Positions 25,716 to 33,817 of a stretch of 64,000 nt of DNA are shown in pieces. Source of the DNA: Paracoccaceae bacterium (GTDB taxonomy: Bacteria; Pseudomonadota; Alphaproteobacteria; Rhodobacterales; Rhodobacteraceae); assembly GCA_020628545.1 (NCBI GenBank), contig JAHDEX010000001.1, forward strand, positions 1 to 64,000, given 5' to 3'. Both the position numbers and the translations under genes were made by a program. The notes beneath the pieces were generated by a model. It saw only the letters and a list, made by a program, of their open reading frames with translations. It was not told the origin of the DNA and searched no databases. Position 1 is the stretch's first letter, and each line of letters opens with the position of its first letter.

Positions 25716-27068
25716 TCAGATCGCGTGGCTGTGGACGTCACTTTCGCGTAAACCCTCGTCCAGACTGGCTGCGATCACGCGTGTCAGGTCCTCAAACCCC
25801 GGCTGAATACGAAACTGACCTGCCGATTGACTGATCGCGCAGGGGAAATGCGCCGTAGTTTTCGAAAGCACCTGTGCAATCGCTGTACCTGCGCCTTCGA
25901 TGTTGTTGAGCAGTGAAGGGTCGATTTGACCTTGGCACATAATCTGATCGATCAGATCTGCAGTCACCTTGTCGCGCGGTGACAGGACGTAGCCCTTGTG
26001 TGCAGCCAAGCCCCCTTTCTGCACGCGTTCGCGGTAGGCCGCAGTGGCGACGGCATTCTGCAGGTAACCACCGGGAAATCTTGAAATTGCCGAGGCACCG
26101 AACCCGATGAGCGTTTCGCACGGATCGTCGGTGTACCCCTGAAAGTTACGCTTCATCGTCTTGGCAGCCGCTGCTTTCGCAAGGCTATCTTCAGGTAATG
26201 CGAAATGGTCGATCCCAAGTGCAACGTACCCCGCAGACTTCAGCGTATCTCCCGCCAGGTGTGTGGCGTGGTAACGGCTTTCCGGGTCGGGCAGCGCCTC
26301 TGACGAGATCATAACCTGACGCTTGGACATGTGCGGAACATGCGCATACCCATAAAGCGCAATTCGATCGGGTTGCAACGCAAGCACGCTTTGCAATGTG
26401 GCAGATAGCGTTTCACGGTTTTGATAAGGGAGACCATAAAGAACATCGATATTGACGCTACGCGCGCCCATCTCGCGAACCCGGGTTACGACACGTTCAG
26501 TCTGTTCGAAGGTTTGTCGGCGGCCAATGGCTTCTTGCACTTTGCGGTCAAAATCCTGCACCCCGATACTGGCGCGATGCATGCCCCACTTTGCAAGTGT
26601 ATCCAGGACCGCCGGCGCAGCCTCGGTTGGATCGATCTCAACGGAGAATTCGTAGCCTTGTGATGGCGGAAACGCCGTGGTCAGCGCGCTCAACAAACGA
26701 TCCATCTGAATAGCGGACAACAGCGTCGGCGTTCCGCCACCGAGATGCAGGCGCGCCATGTTGAGGCCTGATGGCGTGCGTTCGGCAACGGCTGCGATTT
26801 CCACCAATAGTGAAGTTAGGTAATCCTCGACTGGTGCAAGTGTCTGTGTCCCCTGCGTCCGACAAGCACAGAACCAGCACAATCGGCGGCAAAACGGAAT
26901 ATGCACGTAAACCGAAATGTCCTTATCGTGCGATAACATCGCAAGCCAATCTGATTGATGACGATGACCGACATCAGGCTCAAATCTGTTCGCGGGCGGA
27001 AAACTTGTGTACCGCGGCACTTTCGTATCGAAGAGGCCATATTCGCGCAGAAGGTTTACTTGTTCCAT
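25716..27068 (-). CDS. hemN: Oxygen-independent coproporphyrinogen III oxidase
   Basis: HemN is a radical SAM enzyme that decarboxylates coproporphyrinogen III without oxygen during haem synthesis. The protein has 450 residues, the usual length. The iron-sulphur motif is C60-R-R-L-C64-W-F-C67, preceded by VYVHIPF, and GGGTPT follows near residue 112. The N-terminus EYGLFDTKVPRYTSFPPANR is typical, with 9 residues before it. This favours the ATG at 27068 over one 30 bases upstream. No ribosome site precedes 27068. A class II FNR promoter from the box at 27103-27116 would begin transcription almost on this ATG, so the message may be leaderless. Confidence 0.93.
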   Translation of the reverse strand: MEQVNLLREYGLFDTKVPRYTSFPPANRFEPDVGHRHQSDWLAMLSHDKDISVYVHIPFCRRLCWFCACRTQGTQTLAPVEDYLTSLLVEIAAVAERTPSGLNMARLHLGGGTPTLLSAIQMDRLLSALTTAFPPSQGYEFSVEIDPTEAAPAVLDTLAKWGMHRASIGVQDFDRKVQEAIGRRQTFEQTERVVTRVREMGARSVNIDVLYGLPYQNRETLSATLQSVLALQPDRIALYGYAHVPHMSKRQVMISSEALPDPESRYHATHLAGDTLKSAGYVALGIDHFALPEDSLAKAAAAKTMKRNFQGYTDDPCETLIGFGASAISRFPGGYLQNAVATAAYRERVQKGGLAAHKGYVLSPRDKVTADLIDQIMCQGQIDPSLLNNIEGAGTAIAQVLSKTTAHFPCAISQSAGQFRIQPGFEDLTRVIAASLDEGLRESDVHSHAI

Positions 27069-27102
27069 GTTTCGTCGATACGATGGGCCAGGGAACAAAA
27101 CT

Positions 27103-27116
27103 TTGATTCAGATCAA
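27103..27116. promoter_or_regulatory. FNR box between hemN and fnrL
   Basis: TTGATTCAGATCAA is a perfect match to the FNR consensus TTGAT-N4-ATCAA. Its centre is 41.5 bases from the hemN ATG, and TATCGA lies at the class II -10 position on the minus strand (27080-27075). It ends 3 bases before the fnrL ATG, so binding there could block fnrL and give negative autoregulation. Confidence 0.88.
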
Positions 27117-27119
27117 GCC

Positions 27120-27848
27120 ATGAACGTTGCGCTGCGGGAACGCATCAAATGTAGCGATTGTCCGATCCGTCACCGTGCCATCTGTGCGCGGTGCGACGAC
27201 GATGAGCTTGCGCGTCTCGAAACCATCAAATCCTACAAGACGTTTGAGCCCGGCGAGACAATAGGATGGCGTGGCGATGACCTGGTTCATTTTTCGTCAC
27301 TTGTCAGCGGTATTGCCTCACTTACAAGAACACTTGAAGACGGTCGCACGCAGATGGTCGGTCTATTGCTGCCGTCAGACTTTGTTGGACGCCCGGGCCG
27401 GTCACAGGTCGAATTTGATGTGACGGCAGTTTCCAAGGTGACGGTTTGTCGGTTTGAACGGGCCCCGTTTGAAAAGCTTGTCGCAGAAGTTCCACACGTG
27501 TCCCAACGGATGCTTGAGATGGCGTTGGATGAATTGCAGGCCGCCCGCGAATGGATGGTGCTTTTGGGCCGTAAGACCGCGCGCGAGAAGATCGCAACAT
27601 TCATCGAAATGGTGGTGCGTCGCAGCACCGACCCCCAGAAACCGTCTGTTGATTACGCGCTTCCGCTGACCCGCGAAGAGATTGCGGATTTTCTTGGCCT
27701 CACGCTTGAGACGATCAGTCGGCAACTGACCAAGCTTAAGAAAGATGGCGTGATCGCCTTCACGGATCGGCGTCATTTCCGCGTACTCGACCTTGCGGCA
27801 CTACATGCAGCCAGCGGTGACGACGCCGATGGCGGTATCATCGCCTAG
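27120..27848 (+). CDS. fnrL: FnrL, oxygen-sensing Crp/Fnr-family regulator
   Basis: FnrL is an iron-sulphur regulator that activates microaerobic genes (242 residues). The N-terminal cluster cysteines are C11, C14 and C22 (KCSDCPIRHRAICARC), and the fourth is in VTVCRFER near residue 118. The cAMP-fold domain spans about 25-140 and the helix-turn-helix near 190-212 reads LTREEIADFLGLTLETISRQ, with E and S-R in the DNA-reading positions. The ATG at 27120 was chosen because it leaves the usual short leader before the first cysteine; an open frame continues upstream over the hemN promoter. It is surrounded by four FNR boxes and its probable target genes. Confidence 0.95.
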   Translation: MNVALRERIKCSDCPIRHRAICARCDDDELARLETIKSYKTFEPGETIGWRGDDLVHFSSLVSGIASLTRTLEDGRTQMVGLLLPSDFVGRPGRSQVEFDVTAVSKVTVCRFERAPFEKLVAEVPHVSQRMLEMALDELQAAREWMVLLGRKTAREKIATFIEMVVRRSTDPQKPSVDYALPLTREEIADFLGLTLETISRQLTKLKKDGVIAFTDRRHFRVLDLAALHAASGDDADGGIIA

Positions 27849-27860
27849 TCGGCGGATCAC

Positions 27861-27874
27861 TTGATCTGGGTCAA
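27861..27874 (+). promoter_or_regulatory. FNR box ahead of uspA
   Basis: TTGATCTGGGTCAA matches the FNR consensus with one base different. With its centre at -41.5, the -10 hexamer falls on TAGATT (27897-27902) and transcription would start near 27909. This lies inside the left arm of the inverted repeat at 27903-27923. Confidence 0.82.
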
Positions 27875-27902
27875 GGCGGACCTTCCCCACTCCATTTAGA
27901 TT

Positions 27903-27923
27903 TCCTTCTGAACTTCAGAAGGA
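27903..27923 (+). promoter_or_regulatory. Inverted repeat enclosing the uspA ribosome binding site
   Basis: TCCTTCTGA-ACT-TCAGAAGGA is a perfect 9-base inverted repeat, and its right arm contains the AGAAGGAGA ribosome site of the next gene. In RNA it would hide that site. However, the FNR-dependent start point predicted at about 27909 would remove the left arm, so only transcripts reading in from fnrL would carry the closed hairpin. It could instead be a repressor operator over the start point. Confidence 0.6.
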
Positions 27924-27930
27924 GACCGTC

Positions 27931-28338
27931 ATGTATAAACACGTCTTGATCCCGACCCAATTGGACGAGTCGCGCGATGTCGCGCTCGCAACTGAGGCTG
28001 CACAGGTGCTGCTTGCCAAAGGGGGGCGCATCACCTTCCTGCACGTTCTGGAGCCACTGCCTGCATCTGTTGGCACTTACCTGCCAGAAGGATACCCGCA
28101 AGCGACGCGCCAAGCGATGAAAGAGAAACTGAGTGAGTTGGCGGCGGGTACCGACGGAGCGCAATCAGCGCTCGCCGACGGTTCAGCGGGCCGCACAATC
28201 ACGAACTGGGCGGATGACAACGGCGTCGACTGCATCGTCATTCCGTCGCATCAACCAACTTTCACTGATGTGTTCCTTGGCTCTACTGCGACCTGGGTTG
28301 TCAAACATGCACACTGTGCGGTGCATGTCGTCAGATAG
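27931..28338 (+). CDS. Universal stress protein (UspA family)
   Basis: This is a cytoplasmic protein of the Usp fold (135 residues, one domain). It starts YKHVLIPTQLDESRDVALAT, and the C-terminal segment VIPSHQPTFTDVFLGSTATW includes a partly conserved nucleotide-loop region (the classic G-x2-G-x9-G-S/T pattern is altered). In relatives of this group a usp gene often lies beside fnrL and the cco genes and is induced by low oxygen. An FNR box and a strong but potentially masked ribosome site are upstream. Confidence 0.88.
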   Translation: MYKHVLIPTQLDESRDVALATEAAQVLLAKGGRITFLHVLEPLPASVGTYLPEGYPQATRQAMKEKLSELAAGTDGAQSALADGSAGRTITNWADDNGVDCIVIPSHQPTFTDVFLGSTATWVVKHAHCAVHVVR

Positions 28339-28342
28339 CGAT

Positions 28343-28366
28343 CCACTTTGACTCAGATCAAAGTGG
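28343..28366 (+). promoter_or_regulatory. FNR box with extended symmetry ahead of ccoN
   Basis: TTGACTCAGATCAA at 28348-28361 is an FNR box, embedded in a longer perfect inverted repeat CCACTTTGA-N6-TCAAAGTGG. With the box centre at -41.5, the -10 hexamer is TAAAAG (28384-28389). This predicts a start point near 28396 and a leader of about 60 bases. Confidence 0.88.
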
Positions 28367-28455
28367 CCAGTGCCCAGCTTACCTAAAAGCAAGATCAACA
28401 AAGGCGGAGTCGCGTGCTGATTCCGTGACAAGTAGCCGATGAAAGGGACATCTTC

Positions 28456-30078
28456 ATGGACGTCATCAAGCTGGTAGCACTCGGCGTCATCGCCTTGATC
28501 GCGGCCTATGCTGCGGATCAAGGCAATGACATCGCATTCCGAATCCACGGCGCCATCATCATGCTGGTTTCGGGCGGGCTGTTCTTATGGACTTTGCGCA
28601 AAACAGGCGAACCGAAACCGCAAATCGCCCTCGACGCCTATCAAGACGGTGTCGTGCGTGCGGGTGTCATCGCTACGGCGTTCTGGGGCATGGCCGGGTT
28701 TCTTGTTGGGACATTTATCGCGTTCCAACTCGCTTTTCCGGCGCTCAACTTTGAATGGGCACAGCCATTTGGAAACTTTGGACGCCTAAGACCGCTGCAT
28801 ACCTCTGCCGTGATTTTTGCGTTTGGCGGTAATGCCTTGATTGCCACGTCGTTCTACATCGTGCAGCGCACCAGCCGCGTTCGCCTGTTTGGCGGCAACC
28901 TCGCTTGGTTCGTCTTCTGGGGCTATCAACTGTTCATCGTGCTGGCTGCGACAGGCTACTTACTGGGCGGCACCCAATCCAAAGAATATGCAGAGCCTGA
29001 ATGGTACGTGGACATCTGGTTGACCGTTGTCTGGGTCGCCTACCTGCTTGTGTTCCTTGGCACGATTATGACCCGCAAAGAGCGTCACATTTACGTCGCT
29101 AACTGGTTCTTCCTGAGCTTCATCATCACCGTGGCCATGCTGCACCTGGTCAACAACTTGGCGATCCCTGTCAGCATTTGGGGCAGCAAATCGGTCCAGC
29201 TTTTTGCTGGCGTACAAGACGCAATGACCCAGTGGTGGTACGGCCATAACGCGGTGGGCTTCTTCCTGACAGCGGGCTTCCTCGGCATGATGTACTACTT
29301 CGTGCCGAAGCAAGCGGGCCGCCCGGTCTATTCCTACAGGTTATCAATTATCCACTTTTGGGCACTCATCTTCCTCTACATCTGGGCGGGTCCCCACCAC
29401 CTGCACTACACCGCACTACCGGACTGGGCCTCGACCCTTGGTATGGTGTTCTCGATCATCCTTTGGATGCCCAGCTGGGGTGGTATGATCAACGGTCTGA
29501 TGACGCTGGATGGCGCTTGGGACAAGATCCGGACAGACCCTGTGATCAGGTTCTTCGTCGCCTCACTCGCCTTCTACGGCATGTCAACGTTCGAAGGCCC
29601 AATGATGTCGATCCGCGCAGTCAACAGCCTGTCGCACTATACCGACTGGACGATTGGGCACGTGCATTCCGGCGCGCTTGGCTGGAACGGAATGATCACC
29701 TTTGGCTGCATCTACTTCCTCACACCGCGCCTGTGGGGCCGGACGCAGATGTACTCGGTATCCGCAATGAACTGGCACTTCTGGCTCGCGATGATTGGCA
29801 TCGTGCTTTACGCCGCGTCGATGTGGGTCACAGGCATCATGGAAGGCCTGATGTGGCGCGAGGTCGATGACCAAGGCTTCCTTGTGAACTCTTTCGCCGA
29901 CACCGTGAGCGCCAAGTTCCCGATGTATGTGGTGCGCGGTTTGGGCGGGGTCATGTTCCTGTCAGGTGCCGCAATCATGTGCTGGAACATGTGGCGCACA
30001 ATCGCAGGGCACGCCCCTGTCGAGCAACCGGTCAGTCAAATCACTGATGCCGACCGTCACGCAACACCCGCAGAATAG
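28456..30078 (+). CDS. ccoN: cbb3-type cytochrome c oxidase subunit I
   Basis: CcoN is the catalytic membrane subunit of the high-affinity terminal oxidase used at low oxygen (540 residues). It has about twelve to fourteen hydrophobic segments. Histidines expected to hold haem b and the haem-copper centre occur in [40 protein letters not shown] and [20 protein letters not shown] ribosome site lies close to the ATG. It heads the ccoNOQP operon behind an FNR box. Confidence 0.97.
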   Translation: MDVIKLVALGVIALIAAYAADQGNDIAFRIHGAIIMLVSGGLFLWTLRKTGEPKPQIALDAYQDGVVRAGVIATAFWGMAGFLVGTFIAFQLAFPALNFEWAQPFGNFGRLRPLHTSAVIFAFGGNALIATSFYIVQRTSRVRLFGGNLAWFVFWGYQLFIVLAATGYLLGGTQSKEYAEPEWYVDIWLTVVWVAYLLVFLGTIMTRKERHIYVANWFFLSFIITVAMLHLVNNLAIPVSIWGSKSVQLFAGVQDAMTQWWYGHNAVGFFLTAGFLGMMYYFVPKQAGRPVYSYRLSIIHFWALIFLYIWAGPHHLHYTALPDWASTLGMVFSIILWMPSWGGMINGLMTLDGAWDKIRTDPVIRFFVASLAFYGMSTFEGPMMSIRAVNSLSHYTDWTIGHVHSGALGWNGMITFGCIYFLTPRLWGRTQMYSVSAMNWHFWLAMIGIVLYAASMWVTGIMEGLMWREVDDQGFLVNSFADTVSAKFPMYVVRGLGGVMFLSGAAIMCWNMWRTIAGHAPVEQPVSQITDADRHATPAE

Positions 30079-30089
30079 GAGGACCGGTC

Positions 30090-30815
30090 ATGGCCTTTAT
30101 CGACAAACACGCCGTACTGGAGCGCAGCCCGACTTTGTTGCTCGTCTCCTCCCTGCTGGTGGTCACCGTGGGTGGCATCGTGGAAATCGCCCCACTCTTT
30201 TGGCTCGAAAACACAATTGAGGAAGTGGAGGGCGTGCGCCCCTACTCCCCCCTCGAACTGAAGGGGCGTGACATCTACATCCGCGAAGGGTGCTATGTCT
30301 GCCACAGCCAGATGATCCGCCCGATGCGCGACGAGGTGGAACGCTATGGGCACTACAGCCTTGCTGCCGAAAGCATGTATGATCACCCGTTCCAATGGGG
30401 GTCGAAGCGCACGGGGCCTGACCTGGCCCGTGTGGGCGGCCGTTACTCTGACGCATGGCATCTCGATCACCTAATAGATCCACAGTCCGTCGTGCCCGAA
30501 AGCATCATGCCGAAATATGGGTTTCTGCTTGAGGCTGAGCTGGACGGTGATGACATTGAAGCGCTCCTCAGCACGCATCGACTGGTTGGCGTGCCCTACA
30601 CGGATGAACAGATTGAGGTGTCTTACGCGGATATGATCGCGCAGGCCGACCCCGATGGGGATTGGGATGCCGTGCTCGAACGCTACCCGGGTGCTGCCGT
30701 GGGCAACTTTGATGGTCAGCCTGCGCTGACCGAGATGGATGCGCTTATCGCCTACATGCAGGTCCTTGGGACGATGGTTGATTTCTCAACCTTCACCCCG
30801 GACGCAAGCCGCTAG
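30090..30815 (+). CDS. ccoO: cbb3-type oxidase monohaem cytochrome c subunit
   Basis: CcoO is a membrane-anchored mono-haem cytochrome c (241 residues). One N-terminal membrane segment (about 15-37) is followed by the haem motif CYVCHSQ near residue 69, and a methionine ligand is likely in PESIMPKY. It passes electrons from CcoP to CcoN. A perfect AGGAGG ribosome site lies before the ATG. Confidence 0.96.
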   Translation: MAFIDKHAVLERSPTLLLVSSLLVVTVGGIVEIAPLFWLENTIEEVEGVRPYSPLELKGRDIYIREGCYVCHSQMIRPMRDEVERYGHYSLAAESMYDHPFQWGSKRTGPDLARVGGRYSDAWHLDHLIDPQSVVPESIMPKYGFLLEAELDGDDIEALLSTHRLVGVPYTDEQIEVSYADMIAQADPDGDWDAVLERYPGAAVGNFDGQPALTEMDALIAYMQVLGTMVDFSTFTPDASR

Positions 30816-30826
30816 GAGGGAGGGAC

Positions 30827-31036
30827 ATGGACACTTACTCACTCTTGCGGGCCTTCGCTGACAGTTGGTTCTTGCTTGCGATGTTCACCTTCTTTGTCGG
30901 TGTCGCGATCTGGGCTTTCTTGCCCAGCCAACGTGCCAACCGGGACGATGCGGCCAGCATTCCATTCCGCGATACCACCCCAGACCTTGATCAGGCGGGC
31001 GACGACGACTTCTTGAAAGGGCAATCTCATGGGTGA
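30827..31036 (+). CDS. ccoQ: cbb3-type oxidase small subunit CcoQ
   Basis: This is a small membrane protein of 69 residues with one hydrophobic segment (FLLAMFTFFVGVAIWAFLPS, about 15-34) and an acidic tail. CcoQ stabilises the oxidase core. It overlaps ccoP by 8 bases and has a GGAGGGAGGG ribosome site. Confidence 0.93.
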   Translation: MDTYSLLRAFADSWFLLAMFTFFVGVAIWAFLPSQRANRDDAASIPFRDTTPDLDQAGDDDFLKGQSHG

Positions 31037-31880
31037 ACAACGCCTTGATGAACAAACAGGCCAAACGACAACCGGCCACAGCTACGACGGCATTGAAGAG
31101 CTCAACACACCCCTGCCCCGCTGGTGGCTCTGGACCTTTTACCTGACGATCATCTGGGGCGTGGGCTACACGATTGCCTATCCGGCCTGGCCTTTGATCT
31201 CTGGGGCGACATCTGGCTTGCTGGGGTATGCGACGCGCGGCGAAGTCGCGGAGGATATTGCTGCGCACGAGGCCAGCAATGCGGCATTGGTTGAACAGCT
31301 TGTCGCTGCAGACCTGACCGAAGTCGCATCGGGCACGGATTTGCACCGCTACGGGATCGCACGAGGTGGTGCGGTGTTCCGCGCGCAATGCAGCCAATGC
31401 CATGGGTCAGGTGCCGCAGGTGCAATTGGTTATCCCAACCTGCTCGACAACGATTGGCTGTGGGGTGGCACGGTTGAAGAGATTGCCTACACCGTCCAAC
31501 ACGGCATCCGCAACGAGACCGATTTCGACGCGCATTATTCTCAAATGCCAGCATTTGGCGAGTTTTGGGTGAGGACGGAGATCGAACAGGTCGCTGACTA
31601 CGTGCTGAGCCTCAGCACTGGCACACCGATTGAAGATGGCGCGGATCTGTACCTCGACAATTGTGCCGCCTGCCACGGCGACAATGGCGAGGGGATGCGC
31701 GACGTGGGCGCACCCAACTTGTCAGATGCAATCTGGCTATATGGCGGTGATCGGGACACAGTCATCGAGTCGATTTCCAACGCCCGTTTCGGCGTGATGC
31801 CAGCTTGGGGACAACGCTTGTCCGAGGAAGACGTCCGTGCGGTTTCACTTTACGTACACGCACTTGGCGGCGGCGAATAA
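31029..31880 (+). CDS. ccoP: cbb3-type oxidase dihaem cytochrome c subunit
   Basis: CcoP is a membrane-bound di-haem cytochrome c that receives electrons for the oxidase (283 residues). An N-terminal membrane segment (about 35-57) precedes two cytochrome domains, with haem motifs CSQCHGS near residue 121 and CAACHGD near 213. It ends the ccoNOQP operon just before a hairpin terminator at 31903-31927. Confidence 0.96.
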   Translation: MGEQRLDEQTGQTTTGHSYDGIEELNTPLPRWWLWTFYLTIIWGVGYTIAYPAWPLISGATSGLLGYATRGEVAEDIAAHEASNAALVEQLVAADLTEVASGTDLHRYGIARGGAVFRAQCSQCHGSGAAGAIGYPNLLDNDWLWGGTVEEIAYTVQHGIRNETDFDAHYSQMPAFGEFWVRTEIEQVADYVLSLSTGTPIEDGADLYLDNCAACHGDNGEGMRDVGAPNLSDAIWLYGGDRDTVIESISNARFGVMPAWGQRLSEEDVRAVSLYVHALGGGE

Positions 31881-31890
31881 CCTCGCTCAT

Positions 31891-31904
31891 TTGATGCAGA
31901 TCAA
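31891..31904 (+). promoter_or_regulatory. FNR box ahead of ccoG
   Basis: TTGATGCAGATCAA is a perfect FNR box. The class II -10 position falls on TAGGGT (31927-31932), giving a start point near 31939, 18 bases before the ccoG ATG chosen here. The ccoP terminator hairpin lies between the box and the -10. Confidence 0.85.
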
Positions 31905-31927
31905 AGAGGGCCTCCGGGCCCTCTTTT
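31903..31927 (+). terminator. Intrinsic terminator of ccoNOQP
   Basis: A 10-base stem AAAGAGGGCC / GGCCCTCTTT with a TCCG loop ends in a run of four T. It lies 23 bases after the ccoP stop. Its left arm shares two bases with the FNR box and its T-run touches the predicted ccoG -10, so terminator and promoter are interlocked. Confidence 0.85.
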
Positions 31928-31956
31928 AGGGTCTGGCCATGAGCCAAGGTGAACCA

Positions 31957-33363
31957 ATGTCCGATTCCTCCCCCTCCCTTTACGCGGCACGAGAGCCAAT
32001 CTTTCCAAAACGCGTGAAGGGCCCGTTTCGTAATCTGAAGTGGGCGATTATGGTCGTTACCTTGGGCATTTACTATCTTACCCCATGGATCCGCTGGGAC
32101 CGTGGCCCGAACCTCCCCGACCAGGCCGTGCTGGTCGACTTGGCCGGGCGCCGCTTTTACTTCTTCTGGATCGAGATCTGGCCGCACGAGTTTTACTTCG
32201 TTGCAGGGCTCTTGATCATGGCGGGGCTCGGCCTTTTTCTTTTCACCTCAGCGCTTGGTCGCGTCTGGTGCGGCTATAGCTGCCCCCAGACGGTTTGGAC
32301 TGATCTGTTCATCCTCGTGGAACGTTGGATCGAAGGTGACCGGAATGCGCGGGTGCGTTTACACAACGCGCCTTGGTCATTGAATAAGGCGCGGTTGCGA
32401 CTGACAAAGTGGGCCACATGGTTGATTGTCGCTGTGCTGACCGGCGGTGCCTGGGTTTTTTACTTCGCTGACGCTCCGACGCTGTTACAGCAGTTGGTCA
32501 CATTCAGCGCGCCTCCCGTCGCCTACATTACCATCGCAATCCTGACCGCGACGACGTTCGTATTCGGTGGCTTCATGCGCGAGCAGGTGTGTATCTATAT
32601 GTGCCCATGGCCTCGCATCCAGGCCGCTATGATGGACGACAATACCTTGACCGTTGCCTATCGCGATTGGCGCGGCGAGCCGCGTGGCAAAAAGCGACAA
32701 GAGGGGATCGGCGATTGCATCGACTGCAACGCATGTGTCGCAGTCTGCCCGATGGGGATCGACATCCGCGACGGTCAGCAGATGGCCTGCATCACATGTG
32801 CGCTTTGCATCGACGCATGTGACGAGGTCATGGACAAGGTCGGTCGGGACCGTGGCTTGATCGACTATCTCGCCCTGTCCGACGAACCGCGAGAGCGCGA
32901 AGGCAATAAGCCGCGTCCAATCTGGCAGCATATCCTGCGGCCGCGCACAATACTTTACACCGCCATCTGGGGGCTTGTGGGACTTGCGATGACTTACGCC
33001 CTTTTCATCCGGCCGGAAATCGAAATGACGGTCGCAGCGATCCGCAATCCAACGTTCATTACGCTATCCGACGGATCGATCCGAAACACATACGAGCTTC
33101 GCATTCGCAACAAGCACGGTGAAGAACGGCAGTTCAGCATGAACCTCACCGGTGATCTGACCCTGAGCCTGGAAATTGAGGGATCGCCTTATCGGTCTGT
33201 GCCGGTCGCCCCGGACTCTATGCAAAAGTTTCGCGTTTACGTCACGGCCCCAGCCAGCAGCCCCGCTGCCACTGCGGACCAAACCGATATGCGGTTCTGG
33301 ATCGAGGATCTGGGCAACGGAGACCGTGCACACGCCGACACCCACTTCAATGGAAAAGGATAA
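31957..33363 (+). CDS. ccoG: cbb3 oxidase assembly iron-sulphur protein CcoG
   Basis: CcoG (RdxB/FixG) is a membrane ferredoxin-like protein thought to reduce copper for cbb3 oxidase assembly (468 residues). Several membrane segments in the N-terminal half are followed by two four-cysteine clusters, GDCIDCNACVAVCPMGI near residue 253 and ACITCALCIDACD near 280. The C-terminus is an Ig-like domain. AAGGTG lies 7 bases before the ATG at 31957, so it was preferred to an in-frame ATG at 31939, which has no ribosome site. Confidence 0.95.
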   Translation: MSDSSPSLYAAREPIFPKRVKGPFRNLKWAIMVVTLGIYYLTPWIRWDRGPNLPDQAVLVDLAGRRFYFFWIEIWPHEFYFVAGLLIMAGLGLFLFTSALGRVWCGYSCPQTVWTDLFILVERWIEGDRNARVRLHNAPWSLNKARLRLTKWATWLIVAVLTGGAWVFYFADAPTLLQQLVTFSAPPVAYITIAILTATTFVFGGFMREQVCIYMCPWPRIQAAMMDDNTLTVAYRDWRGEPRGKKRQEGIGDCIDCNACVAVCPMGIDIRDGQQMACITCALCIDACDEVMDKVGRDRGLIDYLALSDEPREREGNKPRPIWQHILRPRTILYTAIWGLVGLAMTYALFIRPEIEMTVAAIRNPTFITLSDGSIRNTYELRIRNKHGEERQFSMNLTGDLTLSLEIEGSPYRSVPVAPDSMQKFRVYVTAPASSPAATADQTDMRFWIEDLGNGDRAHADTHFNGKG

Positions 33364-33367
33364 GACA

Positions 33368-33817
33368 ATGACACGCATCACCGGTTGGCATGTCCTTGCC
33401 ATGTTCACATTCGGCTTTTCCGTCATTATCGCCGTGAATTTGTCGCTCGCTTTCAACGCAGTACGTACTTTTCCCGGCCTGGAAGTGAAGAATTCCTACG
33501 TTGCGAGCCAGTCATTCGACGCCGATCGCACAGCACAACTTGCGTTGGGCTGGGAAGTGGACGCGTGGGTGAAAGATGGCTTGCTTTATCTGTCGGTCGT
33601 TGATGCAGGCGACGCTGTTGAGCCCGCGATTCTGAGTGCCACATTTGGACGGGCCACGACCGTCGCAAATGACCAATCGCCAGTTTTCGTGCATGATGGG
33701 ACGACATTTGTGGCACCTGTCACAACCGATGCTGGCAATTGGAACCTACGGGTTAAACTGCGCGCGGCTGACGGCACCCAGTTTCAACAGCGCATCATCG
33801 TGAAGGTGGTCGGATGA
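33368..33817 (+). CDS. ccoH: cbb3 oxidase assembly protein CcoH
   Basis: CcoH (FixH family) is a small assembly factor of 149 residues with one N-terminal membrane segment (about 9-31, GWHVLAMFTFGFSVIIAVNL) and a periplasmic beta-rich domain. It follows ccoG by 4 bases. The open frame continues upstream into ccoG, but the ATG at 33368 and the family N-terminus fix the start. It overlaps ccoI by ATGA. Confidence 0.93.
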   Translation: MTRITGWHVLAMFTFGFSVIIAVNLSLAFNAVRTFPGLEVKNSYVASQSFDADRTAQLALGWEVDAWVKDGLLYLSVVDAGDAVEPAILSATFGRATTVANDQSPVFVHDGTTFVAPVTTDAGNWNLRVKLRAADGTQFQQRIIVKVVG

